14,289 bases of DNA from Chloroflexota bacterium (GTDB taxonomy: Bacteria; Chloroflexota; Limnocylindria; Limnocylindrales; CSP1-4), in contig JAJYGO010000008.1 in assembly GCA_021785115.1 (NCBI GenBank), forward strand, positions 1 through 14,289, read 5' to 3'. Under the pieces are notes generated by a model. It was given only the letters and a program-made list of their open reading frames with translations, was not told where the DNA came from and did no database searches. The position numbers were made by a program, and so were the translations under genes. Below are positions 1-10,097 of this stretch, one piece after another. Position 1 is the first letter of the stretch; each line of letters begins with the position of its first letter.

Positions 1-3256
<3,256 letters not shown>

Positions 3257-3270
<14 letters not shown>

Positions 3271-3961
3271 AGCGGTACCCGAGCCCGTACTCCGTGGCGA
3301 TGAACCGGCGCTCCGGCGCGGCCGAGGCGAGCTTGGCGCGCAGGTTGCGCATGGTGACGCGCAGCAGCTGTGTCTCCTCGCCGTAGGCCGGCCCCCAGAC
3401 GGCCTGGAGCAGCTCGCGGTGTCCCATGAGCTCGCCGGGATGCTCGGCCAGGTGGTGGAGCAGGCGGAACTCCGTGGGCGTGAGGTGGATCTCGATCCCC
3501 TGGACCAGCACGCGGTGGCTGCGCGGGTGGATGTGGACGGCCCCCCGCATCAGGATCCCGGGATCATCGGCGCCCGGCGTCCGTGCCCTGGCCCGTCGCA
3601 GGGCGGCCTGGATGCGGGCGATCAGCTCGGGGAAGCTGACCGGCTTGTTCATGTAGTCGTCGGCGCCCGCCTGCAGCCCGCGGATCCGGTCCGCCTCCGC
3701 GCCGAGGGCGGTCACCATCAGCACCGGGACCTGGCTCACCGCGCGGATCCGCTCGATGATCTCCCAGCCGTCGGGTCCGGGAAGCCCGATGTCGAGGACG
3801 ACGAGGTCGGCGCCCTGCGCCTCGAAGAGGCGGAGGGCCTCCCAGCCGTCGGACGCCACGAGCGTCTGCCAGCCGTGCCGGTCGATCCACAGCCGGAGCA
3901 GCTCCGCGAACTCCGGCTGATCCTCCACGATCAGGATCCGCTCGGCTCCCGGGTCGGTCAC
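3257..3961 (-). CDS. OmpR/KdpE-family response regulator
   Basis: A 234-residue two-component response regulator. The receiver domain (about residues 8-120) has the acidic pair Glu13/Asp14, phosphoacceptor Asp57 (LVVLDIGLPGPDGW), Thr84 and Lys106. The C-terminal winged helix (about 135-230) carries LTPTEFRLLHHLAEHPGE, a VWGPAYGEET loop like that of KdpE, and RFIATEYGLGYRF. It should be phosphorylated by the upstream kinase and bind DNA as a dimer. The GTG start at 3961 overlaps the kinase stop in a GTGA, and GGAGG lies 7 bases upstream inside the kinase gene, so the two are translationally coupled. No kdpFABC genes are visible, so potassium control is not supported. The dhaL upstream and the divergent dhaM make the glycerol/dihydroxyacetone genes the likely targets (inference). 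Confidence 0.93.
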
Positions 3962-5715
3962 GGGCGCTCCTCCCGGGCCGCTCCGCGGGACCGGCGCGGA
4001 CGTGCCGCGGCCGTCACCGGCAGGGTGAAGGAGATCGAGGTGCCGGACTCCCGCTCGTCCACCCAGATGCGGCCACCGTGTGCCTCCACCAGGCGACGGC
4101 AGACGTACAGCCCGAGCCCGCTTCCCGGGACGGAGCCGCGCTGGGCGCGTCGCCCCCGGTAGAAGCGCTCGAAGACCTGCTCGCGTTCGGCCGCGTCGAT
4201 CCCGTCGCCGCCGTCCTCGACGCTCACCACCACGGACCGATCCCCCGGGCGGGCGCGCACCACGATGGGGCCCGCAACCCCGCCGTACTTGGCGGCGTTC
4301 GTGAGCAGGTTGGAGAGCACCTGGGCGATCCGGTCGGCGTCGACGTGCACGGCGGGGAGGTCCTCCGGCACGGCCAGCTCGATGGGCGGCATCCCGGGCG
4401 CATCCGCGAAGTCGGCGGCGACCTGGGCAACGAGCGTGCCCAGGGGCGTGGACCGCCGCCGCAGCGCGATCCGGTCGCTCTCGAGATGGGCGACGTCCAG
4501 GATCTCGTTCACCAGCGCCGTCAGGCGCGTGGCCGCCTTGCCGATCCCTTCGACCGAACGCCGGCGGGCGGCCTCGTCCAGGTCCAGCCCGAGCAGGGTG
4601 TCCACGTAGGCGCTGATCAGGGCCAGCGGCGTGCGGAGATCGTGGGAGACGGCGGCCACGAAGCTCGAGCGCAGTTCGTCGAGCGCGCGAGCGGCCCGCA
4701 GGTCGTGCATCACCGCCACCGCTCCGGCGCCGGGACTCGCCATCCGGGCGTACGAGACGACGACCGGGATCTCCTGGCCCCCGTGCCCGCTCACCGTCTG
4801 CTCTCGGCCGACGATCGGGGGAGCGCCTGCGAGCACCTCCTCGAACGGGCAGCGGGATCCGCAGCGCAGGCGCGACCCCGGCTGTCCCTCCTCGGGCGGG
4901 CTTTCTCCGCGCTGCCCGTGCCCGGGTCGGTCGACCGCGCGCCGGCATCCCAGCAGGTCGACGCAGGGCGCGGGAAGCTCCTCGGGCGGCACGTCCAGCA
5001 GGGCGCTCGCCGCCCGGTTCAGCCGGACGATCATGCGGTGCTCGTCCACGGCCACGATGGCGTCGCTCGCGCCGTCCAGGATGGCCGACAGGATCGCGCG
5101 CTCCTGGGCAAGGGCCTCGCGCAGCTGTGCCGCCCGGAAGGCGATCGCCAGCTCGTGGCGGACCCGCGGGAGGAAGCGAGGCGGTTCCGGTGACGGGCCG
5201 GTCGGACGCCAGCCGAGCGCCACGAAGCCGACGGTCCGGACCTCGAACGCCGTGCCCGCATCGCGGCTCTCCTCCAGGGTGACGCCGACCCATCCGGTCG
5301 CCCGGCACCAGGCCGCGGCGGCGGCGGCGTCGGGCAGCGTGCCCGGGATCCCCTCCGGCCCGGAGACCTCCGCGCGGACTTCCGGTGCCTCGCCCACCGA
5401 GGCCATCAGCACCAGCGGTCCACCCCCGGTCGGGGTGAGCCAGAGCGCCCCCTCGGGCGCTCCGTCGTTGCGGAGCAGCTCGTCGAGGACTGCCGGGGCC
5501 ATCTCCGAGACGGTCGCCCCGGAGGCCAGGAGCTGGCTCAGCTGGTATTGGGCGAACATCGTGTCCGCCTCGCGCTGGGCGTCCTCGAAGGATCGCCAGC
5601 GATCTGCCTCGAGCGCGGCCATCCGGTCGGCGCTCGCGCGGCGGTCGCCCTGGCGGCGGCGCTCGACGGGCACCGGCCGGGCATCGGGACCCTGGGTGGG
5701 CGGGGGCGTGCTCAT
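3958..5715 (-). CDS. Soluble GAF-PAS sensor histidine kinase
   Basis: A 585-residue sensor kinase. No hydrophobic membrane segment or signal peptide is visible, so it should sense a cytoplasmic signal. Domains: a charged N-terminus (1-45); a GAF-like region (about 45-200, recognised by pattern only); a PAS domain (about 205-340); a HisKA domain with phosphoacceptor His358 in SHDLRTPLALISAY; and an HATPase_c domain (about 450-570) with N-box NLLTNAAKYGG, VEDGGDGID, FERFYRG and GSGLGLYV. All kinase boxes are intact. The PAS domain holds four cysteines, Cys251 and Cys257 (C-x5-C) and Cys285 and Cys289 (C-x3-C), which could bind a metal or Fe-S cluster or act as a redox switch. The ATG at 5715 overlaps the dhaL-like stop (ATGA), and the stop overlaps the response regulator start (GTGA). 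The ligand is unknown; the DhaL neighbour makes DhaL or dihydroxyacetone status a candidate input. Confidence 0.93.
   Translation of the reverse strand: MSTPPPTQGPDARPVPVERRRQGDRRASADRMAALEADRWRSFEDAQREADTMFAQYQLSQLLASGATVSEMAPAVLDELLRNDGAPEGALWLTPTGGGPLVLMASVGEAPEVRAEVSGPEGIPGTLPDAAAAAAWCRATGWVGVTLEESRDAGTAFEVRTVGFVALGWRPTGPSPEPPRFLPRVRHELAIAFRAAQLREALAQERAILSAILDGASDAIVAVDEHRMIVRLNRAASALLDVPPEELPAPCVDLLGCRRAVDRPGHGQRGESPPEEGQPGSRLRCGSRCPFEEVLAGAPPIVGREQTVSGHGGQEIPVVVSYARMASPGAGAVAVMHDLRAARALDELRSSFVAAVSHDLRTPLALISAYVDTLLGLDLDEAARRRSVEGIGKAATRLTALVNEILDVAHLESDRIALRRRSTPLGTLVAQVAADFADAPGMPPIELAVPEDLPAVHVDADRIAQVLSNLLTNAAKYGGVAGPIVVRARPGDRSVVVSVEDGGDGIDAAEREQVFERFYRGRRAQRGSVPGSGLGLYVCRRLVEAHGGRIWVDERESGTSISFTLPVTAAARPRRSRGAAREERP
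3969..3973 (-). promoter_or_regulatory. Shine-Dalgarno site of the response regulator
   Basis: GGAGG on the minus strand lies 7 bases before the GTG at 3961, within the last codons of the kinase gene. It fixes this GTG as the start and supports coupled translation. Confidence 0.7.
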
Positions 5716-6353
5716 CCCGCTCCGGTGCCCCGCGTGCGGCCGGGCAGCATCGCTCGCATCAGGAGGAAACAGGAGGTGGCCCCCGGGTCCTGGTGGCCGC
5801 GCGAGCGCTCCCCGAGCCGCAGCGCGAGTCCCCGTCGCGCCACCAGTGGCGTGGTGGCACGCATCCCGGCGTGGGCGGCCCAGGCGGCGCGGCGCACCGT
5901 GGCCGCGACCGGCTCGCCTGCATCCACGGCGGCGCGGAAGGTCTCGGCCGCCGGCGCCAGCGCGTCGAGGATCGTCTTGTCGCCCACGCTGCAGCGTCCG
6001 CGGCGCGCCAGGCCGCGGGCGGCGGCCCCCAGCGCGTCGGCGATCTCCCTGCTCCCGATCCGGTCCATCCCGCCGAGCGTGAAGCCGGCCTCCATGAAGG
6101 CCGTGCCATAGAGCGGGCCGCTCGCCCCGCCGACGCTCGCGACGAGCGCGTGGCCGACGCTGCGCAGGACGGTGCCGATGTCGCGCTCCTCTCCGTCGCG
6201 GAGGGCGCGCAGCACCGCGTCGAACCCGACGGCCATGTTCTCGCCGTGGTCACCGTCCCCGAGCGCCGCGTCCAGCCGGTCCAGCAGCGCCCGGTGCCGT
6301 CGCAGCGCGCGCGCGGCGCGCCACAGGTAGGCCTCCACGGCGCGCCGGTCCAC
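5712..6353 (-). CDS. DhaL-family paralogue coupled to a two-component system (DhaL1)
   Basis: A homologue of DhaL, the ADP-binding subunit of PTS-dependent dihydroxyacetone kinase. From GTG 6353 it is 213 residues, the usual DhaL length. Visible motifs are Asp28, Asp33 and Asp35 (LDAALGDGDHGEN, Mg-ADP ligands), SVGGASGPLYGTAF, VGDKTILDAL, and the end signature LGERSRGHQDPGAT. An in-frame ATG at 6575 would add 74 Ala/Gly/Ser-rich residues, but about 18 of those 74 codons end in A/T against about 3 of the first 60 after 6353. The length and Asp spacing also fit 6353, so I prefer the GTG. Its stop overlaps the kinase start (ATGA), making it first gene of a dhaL-kinase-regulator operon. With a canonical DhaL beside DhaK elsewhere, this copy may be a regulatory subunit (inference). 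The motifs look intact, so catalysis with DhaK is also possible. Confidence 0.85.
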   Translation of the reverse strand: MDRRAVEAYLWRAARALRRHRALLDRLDAALGDGDHGENMAVGFDAVLRALRDGEERDIGTVLRSVGHALVASVGGASGPLYGTAFMEAGFTLGGMDRIGSREIADALGAAARGLARRGRCSVGDKTILDALAPAAETFRAAVDAGEPVAATVRRAAWAAHAGMRATTPLVARRGLALRLGERSRGHQDPGATSCFLLMRAMLPGRTRGTGAG

Positions 6354-6542
6354 GGTGTCCGCCTCGCGCGGTGCATCGGTTGCTGCGGACCCGGCCCATC
6401 CGCCGGGCCGGTGCGCCGCTCCGGACCCTCCGGGTCCTTCGGCCACCGCAGACGCCCGCGAGACCGCGTCTTCCGCTTCGGCCGCGCCTTGTGGCCCGGC
6501 CACGCCCGAGGCTCCGGACGCGCCCGCCGCTCGCGAAGTCGC

Positions 6543-6572
6543 CTGCACCTGGCTCGAGGCGGGGTCTATGCT
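6543..6572 (+). promoter_or_regulatory. Possible promoter for dhaM-dhaL2
   Basis: A weak -35-like CTGCAC (6543-6548) and a fair -10-like TATGCT (6567-6572) are separated by 18 bases. Transcription would start near 6579, inside the dyad at 6575-6599, as expected for a repressor-controlled promoter. The match is by eye only and the -35 box is poor. Confidence 0.3.
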
Positions 6573-6574
6573 CA

Positions 6575-6599
6575 TCGGGCTCGTAGTGTACGAGCCCGA
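6575..6599. promoter_or_regulatory. Perfect inverted repeat, likely operator
   Basis: Two perfect 11-base arms, TCGGGCTCGTA and TACGAGCCCGA, flank a 3-base spacer GTG. No T-run follows on either strand, so it does not look like an intrinsic terminator. It lies in the dhaL1/dhaM divergent region, just downstream of a possible -10 box. The size and symmetry fit a dimeric regulator's operator. OmpR-type regulators more often bind direct repeats, so the ligand may be a different protein. Confidence 0.6.
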
Positions 6600-6644
6600 A
6601 CCCGGCGCGCGGCGTGGGCCGCGATGCCCCGGATCGGCCACGCG

Positions 6645-6649
6645 GGAGG
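6645..6649 (+). promoter_or_regulatory. Shine-Dalgarno site of dhaM
   Basis: GGAGG lies 4 bases before the GTG at 6654. No comparable site precedes the in-frame ATG at 6624, so this decides the start in favour of GTG. Confidence 0.5.
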
Positions 6650-6653
6650 CCTC

Positions 6654-7070
6654 GTGGTCGGACTGGTCCTCGTCGGACACAGCCCCCGGCTTCTCGACGG
6701 CCTGCGCGAGATGCTCGAGCAGGCGGCTCCCGAGGTCCCGGTCGCGACCGCCGGCGGCACGTCGGCCGGTGTGCTCGGAACGAGCGCACCGCTCGTGCTC
6801 CGGGCCCTGCGCGACGTGCTGGACCGCTGCGATGGCGACGGCGCGCTGATCCTGATCGACCTCGGGAGTGCCGCCCTGGCGGTGGAAGTCGCGCTGGAGG
6901 AGGCGACCGACCGGGAACGGCGCCTGGTCCGGCTCTGCGACGGTCCCATCGTCGAGGGAGCGGTGCTTGCCGCCGTGGAGGCCGCGTCGGGCGCCGGGCT
7001 GGACGCCGTCCTGCGCGCGGCGGACGGTGCAACCGGATCCGGCAAGTGGCCCGATGACCTGGCGCGCTGA
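6654..7070 (+). CDS. dhaM: Dihydroxyacetone kinase phosphotransfer subunit DhaM (EIIA domain only)
   Basis: DhaM accepts phosphate from the PTS (EI and HPr) and passes it to the ADP bound in DhaL. This 138-residue protein is one mannose-EIIA-type domain. It begins VVGLVLVGHS, with phosphorylatable His9 placed as in DhaM proteins, followed by ATAGGTSAGVLGTSAPLVLRAL, ALILIDLGSAALAVEVALE and DGPIVEGAVLAAVEA. The HPr and EI-like domains fused in E. coli DhaM are absent, as in the short DhaM of Gram-positive bacteria. GTG 6654 matches the family N-terminus exactly; ATG at 6624 is an alternative adding 10 residues. It leads a likely operon with the dhaL2 48 bases downstream and diverges from the dhaL1-kinase-regulator operon. 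No EI or HPr gene is visible here. Confidence 0.88.
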   Translation: MVGLVLVGHSPRLLDGLREMLEQAAPEVPVATAGGTSAGVLGTSAPLVLRALRDVLDRCDGDGALILIDLGSAALAVEVALEEATDRERRLVRLCDGPIVEGAVLAAVEAASGAGLDAVLRAADGATGSGKWPDDLAR

Positions 7071-7118
7071 GTCGGACGCTCCACCTGCGGGCCGGGACGT
7101 CCCGGGGGGCCGCGCCGC

Positions 7119-7823
7119 GTGAGCGCGTCATGGGTGCGGACCTGGCTGCGCGCCTGCGCCGCGCTGGTCCACGAGCGGAGCGCCTGGCTGACGGAGCTCG
7201 ACGCGGCGATCGGGGACGGCGACCACGGCATCAACCTCGACCGGGGATTCGCGCTGGTCGTCGCTCGTCTCGGTCTCGACGGAGAAGACGGAGCCGGTGG
7301 GGCACCCGACCTCCCGGGCGACGCGCTGCTCCGCGAGGCGGGCCGCGTGATCCTGGGATCCGTGGGCGGTGCCAGCGGCGCGCTCTACGGTCGCGCGCTG
7401 CAGCGTGCCGGGGCGGCGCTCGCCGACGGCGGAGCCGCAGTTCCCGCCGAGCACGACCGTGTGGTGGTCGTTCCGGCCGACCCCGGCGGGGAGGCCCCCG
7501 CGGTGGCGCGCGCCCTGGGTGCGGCGGTGGACGGCATCGCCGCGCTGGGGCGCTCAGCGCCGGGCGACAAGACGATGCTCGACGCCCTCGTGCCCGCGGC
7601 GGTGTCGCTGCGTGCATCCGTCGTGGCGGGGCAGGAACTGGGCGTCGCCCTGGACCTCGCCGCGGACGCGGCCGAGCGGGGCGCCGAGGCGACCATCCCG
7701 CTGGTCGCCCGGCGCGGGCGGGCCAGTTACCTGGGCGAGCGCTCCGCCGGGCACCTGGACCCGGGCGCCGCGTCCAGCGCCCTGCTCGTCCGGGCGCTCG
7801 CTGTCACGTGGTCCCGCGGCTGA
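7119..7823 (+). CDS. dhaL: Dihydroxyacetone kinase ADP-binding subunit, second copy (DhaL2)
   Basis: A 234-residue DhaL homologue that would hold ADP re-phosphorylated by DhaM. Motifs: LDAAIGDGDHGINLDRGF with Asp28, Asp33 and Asp35; SVGGASGALYGRAL; PGDKTMLDALVPA; RGRASYLGERSAGHLDPGAAS. It is about 20 residues longer than usual, from a Gly/Asp-rich insert near residues 52-68 (LDGEDGAGGAPDLPGD) and a Gly/Pro/Glu-rich loop near residues 106-130. Gln in the usual GHQDPGA is replaced by Leu. It starts at GTG 7119, 48 bases after dhaM, preceded by a G-rich stretch. With a more canonical DhaL next to dhaK, this copy may be specialised for a different partner or substrate; it could equally be a second ordinary subunit. 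Confidence 0.88.
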   Translation: MSASWVRTWLRACAALVHERSAWLTELDAAIGDGDHGINLDRGFALVVARLGLDGEDGAGGAPDLPGDALLREAGRVILGSVGGASGALYGRALQRAGAALADGGAAVPAEHDRVVVVPADPGGEAPAVARALGAAVDGIAALGRSAPGDKTMLDALVPAAVSLRASVVAGQELGVALDLAADAAERGAEATIPLVARRGRASYLGERSAGHLDPGAASSALLVRALAVTWSRG

Positions 7824-8050
7824 CGGCGACGATCCGGCCGGGGCCCCACGCGCGTCCGGGGCGCGAGATTTCGACGATGTCTTGAGATTCCGGCGGCCCG
7901 GCCGGCCGTAGAGTGGCCGCGATGGCAGCGATCGACGCCACCGACGCTCATGTGTGCGTGGGGAGGCACCGCGAGCCCCGTGGCTGGAAAGGAGGGTGAC
8001 GGGAAGGGACTTCACGTCGCGCCCGCCCCGGCGGGGATGACGGGGCCCGG

Positions 8051-8073
8051 CGCCGGATCCTCGGGATCCGGCG
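8051..8073 (+). repeat. Hairpin in the glpF leader
   Basis: Perfect arms CGCCGGATCC and GGATCCGGCG enclose the 3-base loop TCG. No U-run follows, so a standard intrinsic terminator is unlikely. It lies about 65 bases before the glpF start and could be a leader RNA structure or a DNA operator. Confidence 0.6.
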
Positions 8074-8125
8074 GCCCGGAGACCCACCGCCCGTCGCGGC
8101 TCCGCAGGAACCATCCCACTGTTGA

Positions 8126-8130
8126 GGGAG
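8126..8130 (+). promoter_or_regulatory. Shine-Dalgarno site of glpF
   Basis: GGGAG lies 9 bases before the ATG at 8140. An in-frame TTG at 8122 would precede it, so the ATG is preferred. Confidence 0.5.
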
Positions 8131-8139
8131 TACAAGGGG

Positions 8140-8925
8140 ATGACGCTACAGATCATTCTGGGTGAGATCTTCGGCACGGCCGTTCTGGTGCTCCTGGGCG
8201 ATGGCGTGGTCGCCAACGTCCTGCTCGCGAAGACGAAGGGCAACCAGACCACCGGCGTCGGCAACTCCAACGGATGGATTGTCATCACCTGGGCATGGGC
8301 AATGGCCGTGTTCATGGGTGTCGTCGTCGCTGGCCCGCTGACCGGCGCGCACCTGAACCCCGCGGTCACGATCGGGCTCGCGGTGATGCACTCGATGAAC
8401 AGCAGTGCCGGCATCGGTTGGGACATGGTCCCCGGCTACTGGCTGGGTGAGATGGTCGGCGCCATCATCGGCGCGGCGCTCGTCCTGCTCTTCTACTGGG
8501 ACCACTTCAAGGCGACCGAGGACAAGGTCCTGAAGCTGGCCGTGTTCTCCACCGTCCCGAACATCCCGAACTACACGCTGAACCTGATCTCGGAGATCAT
8601 CGGCACCTTCGTGCTCGTCTTCGTGATCTTCGCCTTCGGCCAGCCGCACTCGCTGGCACCTGCCGGCCTCGGTGCACTTCCCGTGGCACTGCTCGTCCTG
8701 GTCATCGGCCTCTCGCTCGGCGGCACGACCGGGTACGCGATCAACCCCGCCCGTGACCTCGGCCCGCGCCTCGTCCACGCCTTCCTGCCCGTCCCCGACA
8801 AGGGCGACTCGCAGTGGTCGTATGCCTGGGTCCCGGTCGTGGGTCCGCTCATCGGCGGTGCGCTCGCGGCGATCGTGTACTACGTGTTCTTCACGCAGTA
8901 CATCGTGAAGGCCATCCCCGCCTGA
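8140..8925 (+). CDS. glpF: Glycerol facilitator (aquaglyceroporin)
   Basis: A 261-residue inner-membrane MIP-family channel for passive glycerol entry. It has the usual six hydrophobic helices and both half-helix signatures: HLNPAVT (Asn73-Pro74-Ala75) and [11 protein letters not shown] (Asn202-Pro203-Ala204-Arg205-Asp206). The Asp after NPAR is the classic mark of glycerol-conducting members, where water-specific aquaporins have Ser. Tyr199 sits where E. coli GlpF has the filter residue Phe200. Translation from ATG 8140 gives the expected N-terminus [22 protein letters not shown]. It is followed after 118 bases by dhaK and further on by glpK, which traps glycerol as glycerol-3-phosphate. It is the first gene after a long leader and probably heads the transcription unit. 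Confidence 0.95.
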   Translation: MTLQIILGEIFGTAVLVLLGDGVVANVLLAKTKGNQTTGVGNSNGWIVITWAWAMAVFMGVVVAGPLTGAHLNPAVTIGLAVMHSMNSSAGIGWDMVPGYWLGEMVGAIIGAALVLLFYWDHFKATEDKVLKLAVFSTVPNIPNYTLNLISEIIGTFVLVFVIFAFGQPHSLAPAGLGALPVALLVLVIGLSLGGTTGYAINPARDLGPRLVHAFLPVPDKGDSQWSYAWVPVVGPLIGGALAAIVYYVFFTQYIVKAIPA

Positions 8926-8977
8926 CAGACGGCGTCGATTCGGCTGCACAGGGTCACACGCTGATTCGGTCGGGAAC

Positions 8978-9017
8978 CCGCCTGCTGCCGGCCGCCTGAC
9001 GGCGCCGCAGCAGGCGG
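8978..9017 (+). repeat. Hairpin between glpF and dhaK
   Basis: Perfect 11-base arms CCGCCTGCTGC and GCAGCAGGCGG are separated by an 18-base loop. It lies in the 118-base gap and ends 26 bases before the dhaK start. No T-run follows, so it looks more like an mRNA processing or stability element, or an attenuator, than a simple terminator. Confidence 0.6.
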
Positions 9018-9043
9018 CCCCGGGCGCTATCTCGGGAGACGCC

Positions 9044-10042
9044 ATGAAGAAGCTCATCAACACCCCCGAGCACGCCGTCGACGAGGAACTCGCCGGGATG
9101 GTCGCCGCCCACGGCGACCTGATCAAGGTGATCGCGCCGAACGTCGTCGTTCGGAGGGACGCGCCTCGCCAGGGCAAGGTCGGGGTCATCAGCGGCGGTG
9201 GCTCCGGCCACGAGCCGATGCACGGCGGGTACGTCGGGCTGGGAATGCTCGATGCGGCCTGCCCGGGCGCGGTCTTCACCTCGCCCGTCCCGGACCAGAT
9301 GCTCGAGGCCACCAAGGCCGTGAACGGTGGGGCCGGCGTGCTCCACATCGTCAAGAACTACACCGGCGACATCATGAACTTCGAGCTTGCCGCCGAGCTG
9401 GCACGGGCCGAGGGGATCGACGTCGCGTCCGTGGTCATCGCCGACGACGTCGCGGTGAAGGACTCGCTCTACACCGCGGGCCGCCGCGGCGTGGGTGGCA
9501 CGGTGCTCGCGGAGAAGATCGTCGGCGCCGCCGCCGAGGCGGGGGCCGACCTGAAGGCCGTGACCGCGCTGTGCCAGAAGGTCCAGGACAACGTGCGCTC
9601 GATGGGCATGGCGCTCACCAGCTGCACGGTGCCCGCGGCAGGGAAGCCGACCTTCGAGCTCGGCGACGACGAGATGGAGATCGGGATCGGCATCCATGGC
9701 GAGCCGGGGCGCACCCGGATGAAGCTCGCCACGGCGGACGAGATCACCGAGATGCTCGCCACGCCCATTCTCGACGACCTTCCCTTCAAGAGCGGCGACT
9801 CGGTGCTGGCGTTCGTCAACGGCATGGGCGGCACGCCGCTCATGGAGCTGTACATCGTCTTCAACAAGCTCGCGCAGATCCTCAAGGGCCGGGGCGTCGG
9901 CATCGGTCGCAGCTTCGTCGGCAACTGGATCACCTCGCTCGAGATGGCCGGCTGCTCGATCACCCTGCTGCGGCTCGACGACGAGCTCACCCGCCTGTGG
10001 GACGCGCCGGTGAAGACCCCGGCGCTGCGCTGGGGCATCTGA
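9044..10042 (+). CDS. dhaK: Dihydroxyacetone kinase substrate-binding subunit DhaK
   Basis: DhaK binds dihydroxyacetone covalently and receives phosphate from ADP/ATP on DhaL to give dihydroxyacetone phosphate. The protein is 332 residues, slightly shorter than E. coli DhaK. The active-site residues fall at E. coli positions: His56 in GGGSGHEP, Asp109 in NYTGD, and His218 in GIGIHGEPG, the His that forms the hemiaminal with substrate. All are intact, so it should be catalytic and not a DhaQ-type regulatory paralogue. ATG 9044 has GGGAGA 4 bases upstream. dhaL3 follows after 55 bases. It is the only DhaK in the window against three DhaL copies. Confidence 0.97.
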   Translation: MKKLINTPEHAVDEELAGMVAAHGDLIKVIAPNVVVRRDAPRQGKVGVISGGGSGHEPMHGGYVGLGMLDAACPGAVFTSPVPDQMLEATKAVNGGAGVLHIVKNYTGDIMNFELAAELARAEGIDVASVVIADDVAVKDSLYTAGRRGVGGTVLAEKIVGAAAEAGADLKAVTALCQKVQDNVRSMGMALTSCTVPAAGKPTFELGDDEMEIGIGIHGEPGRTRMKLATADEITEMLATPILDDLPFKSGDSVLAFVNGMGGTPLMELYIVFNKLAQILKGRGVGIGRSFVGNWITSLEMAGCSITLLRLDDELTRLWDAPVKTPALRWGI

Positions 10043-10083
10043 CGGAATCCGTGGCTCGAGCGATGCCATTGCACGAACGGGAA

Positions 10084-10089
10084 GGTGGG
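10084..10089 (+). promoter_or_regulatory. Shine-Dalgarno site of dhaL3
   Basis: GGTGGG lies 8 bases before ATG 10098 but only 2 before the in-frame GTG at 10092, so the ATG is the better start. Confidence 0.45.
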
Positions 10090-10097
10090 ACGTGCGG

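Larger units (their letters stand above)
6354..6653. promoter_or_regulatory. Divergent regulatory region between dhaL1 and dhaM
   Basis: About 300 bases separate the preferred starts of dhaL1 (-) and dhaM (+). The region has more A/T in third positions than the flanking genes and holds a perfect dyad (6575-6599). It also has two small hairpins: 6391-6411 (7-bp arms CCGGCCC/GGGCCGG) and 6423-6437 (6-bp arms GGACCC/GGGTCC). It should contain promoters for both operons. If dhaL1 begins at 6575 instead, the intergenic part shrinks to 78 bases and the dyad abuts that start codon. Confidence 0.6.
7824..8139 (+). promoter_or_regulatory. 316-base gene-free region upstream of glpF
   Basis: No convincing gene is present. 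It holds the self-complementary 10-mer CGGCCGGCCG at 7899-7908, a strong but orphan Shine-Dalgarno-like AAAGGAGGG at 7988-7996 with no well-spaced start codon, a 10-bp-arm hairpin at 8051-8073, and the glpF Shine-Dalgarno site. It probably contains the promoter and untranslated leader of the glpF-dhaK-dhaL-glpK-glpA genes. I recognise no known riboswitch family. Confidence 0.5.

Noticed and set aside
4078..5193. Long plus-strand open frame opposite the histidine kinase
   Set aside because: The minus strand gives intact HisKA and HATPase motifs; the plus frame has no recognisable domain.
6575..6680. Longer dhaL1 reading frame beginning at 6680 or 6575
   Set aside because: The extra residues are low complexity, third-position G/C falls sharply, and the GTG at 6353 gives the normal DhaL length and Asp spacing.
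7849..7871. Possible terminator after dhaL2: 5-bp arms CGCGC/GCGCG followed by AGATTT
   Set aside because: The stem is short and the T-run is only three bases; such GC-rich stems arise readily by chance here.
7882..7914. Promoter-like TTGAGA and TAGAGT upstream of glpF
   Set aside because: The hexamers look reasonable, but the 21-base spacing is too long for a standard sigma-70 promoter.
7950..8165. Small open frame of 71 codons in the glpF leader, overlapping the glpF start
   Set aside because: Its translation is Gly/Pro/Ser-rich without family features, it lacks a ribosome-binding site, and it runs into glpF in another frame.
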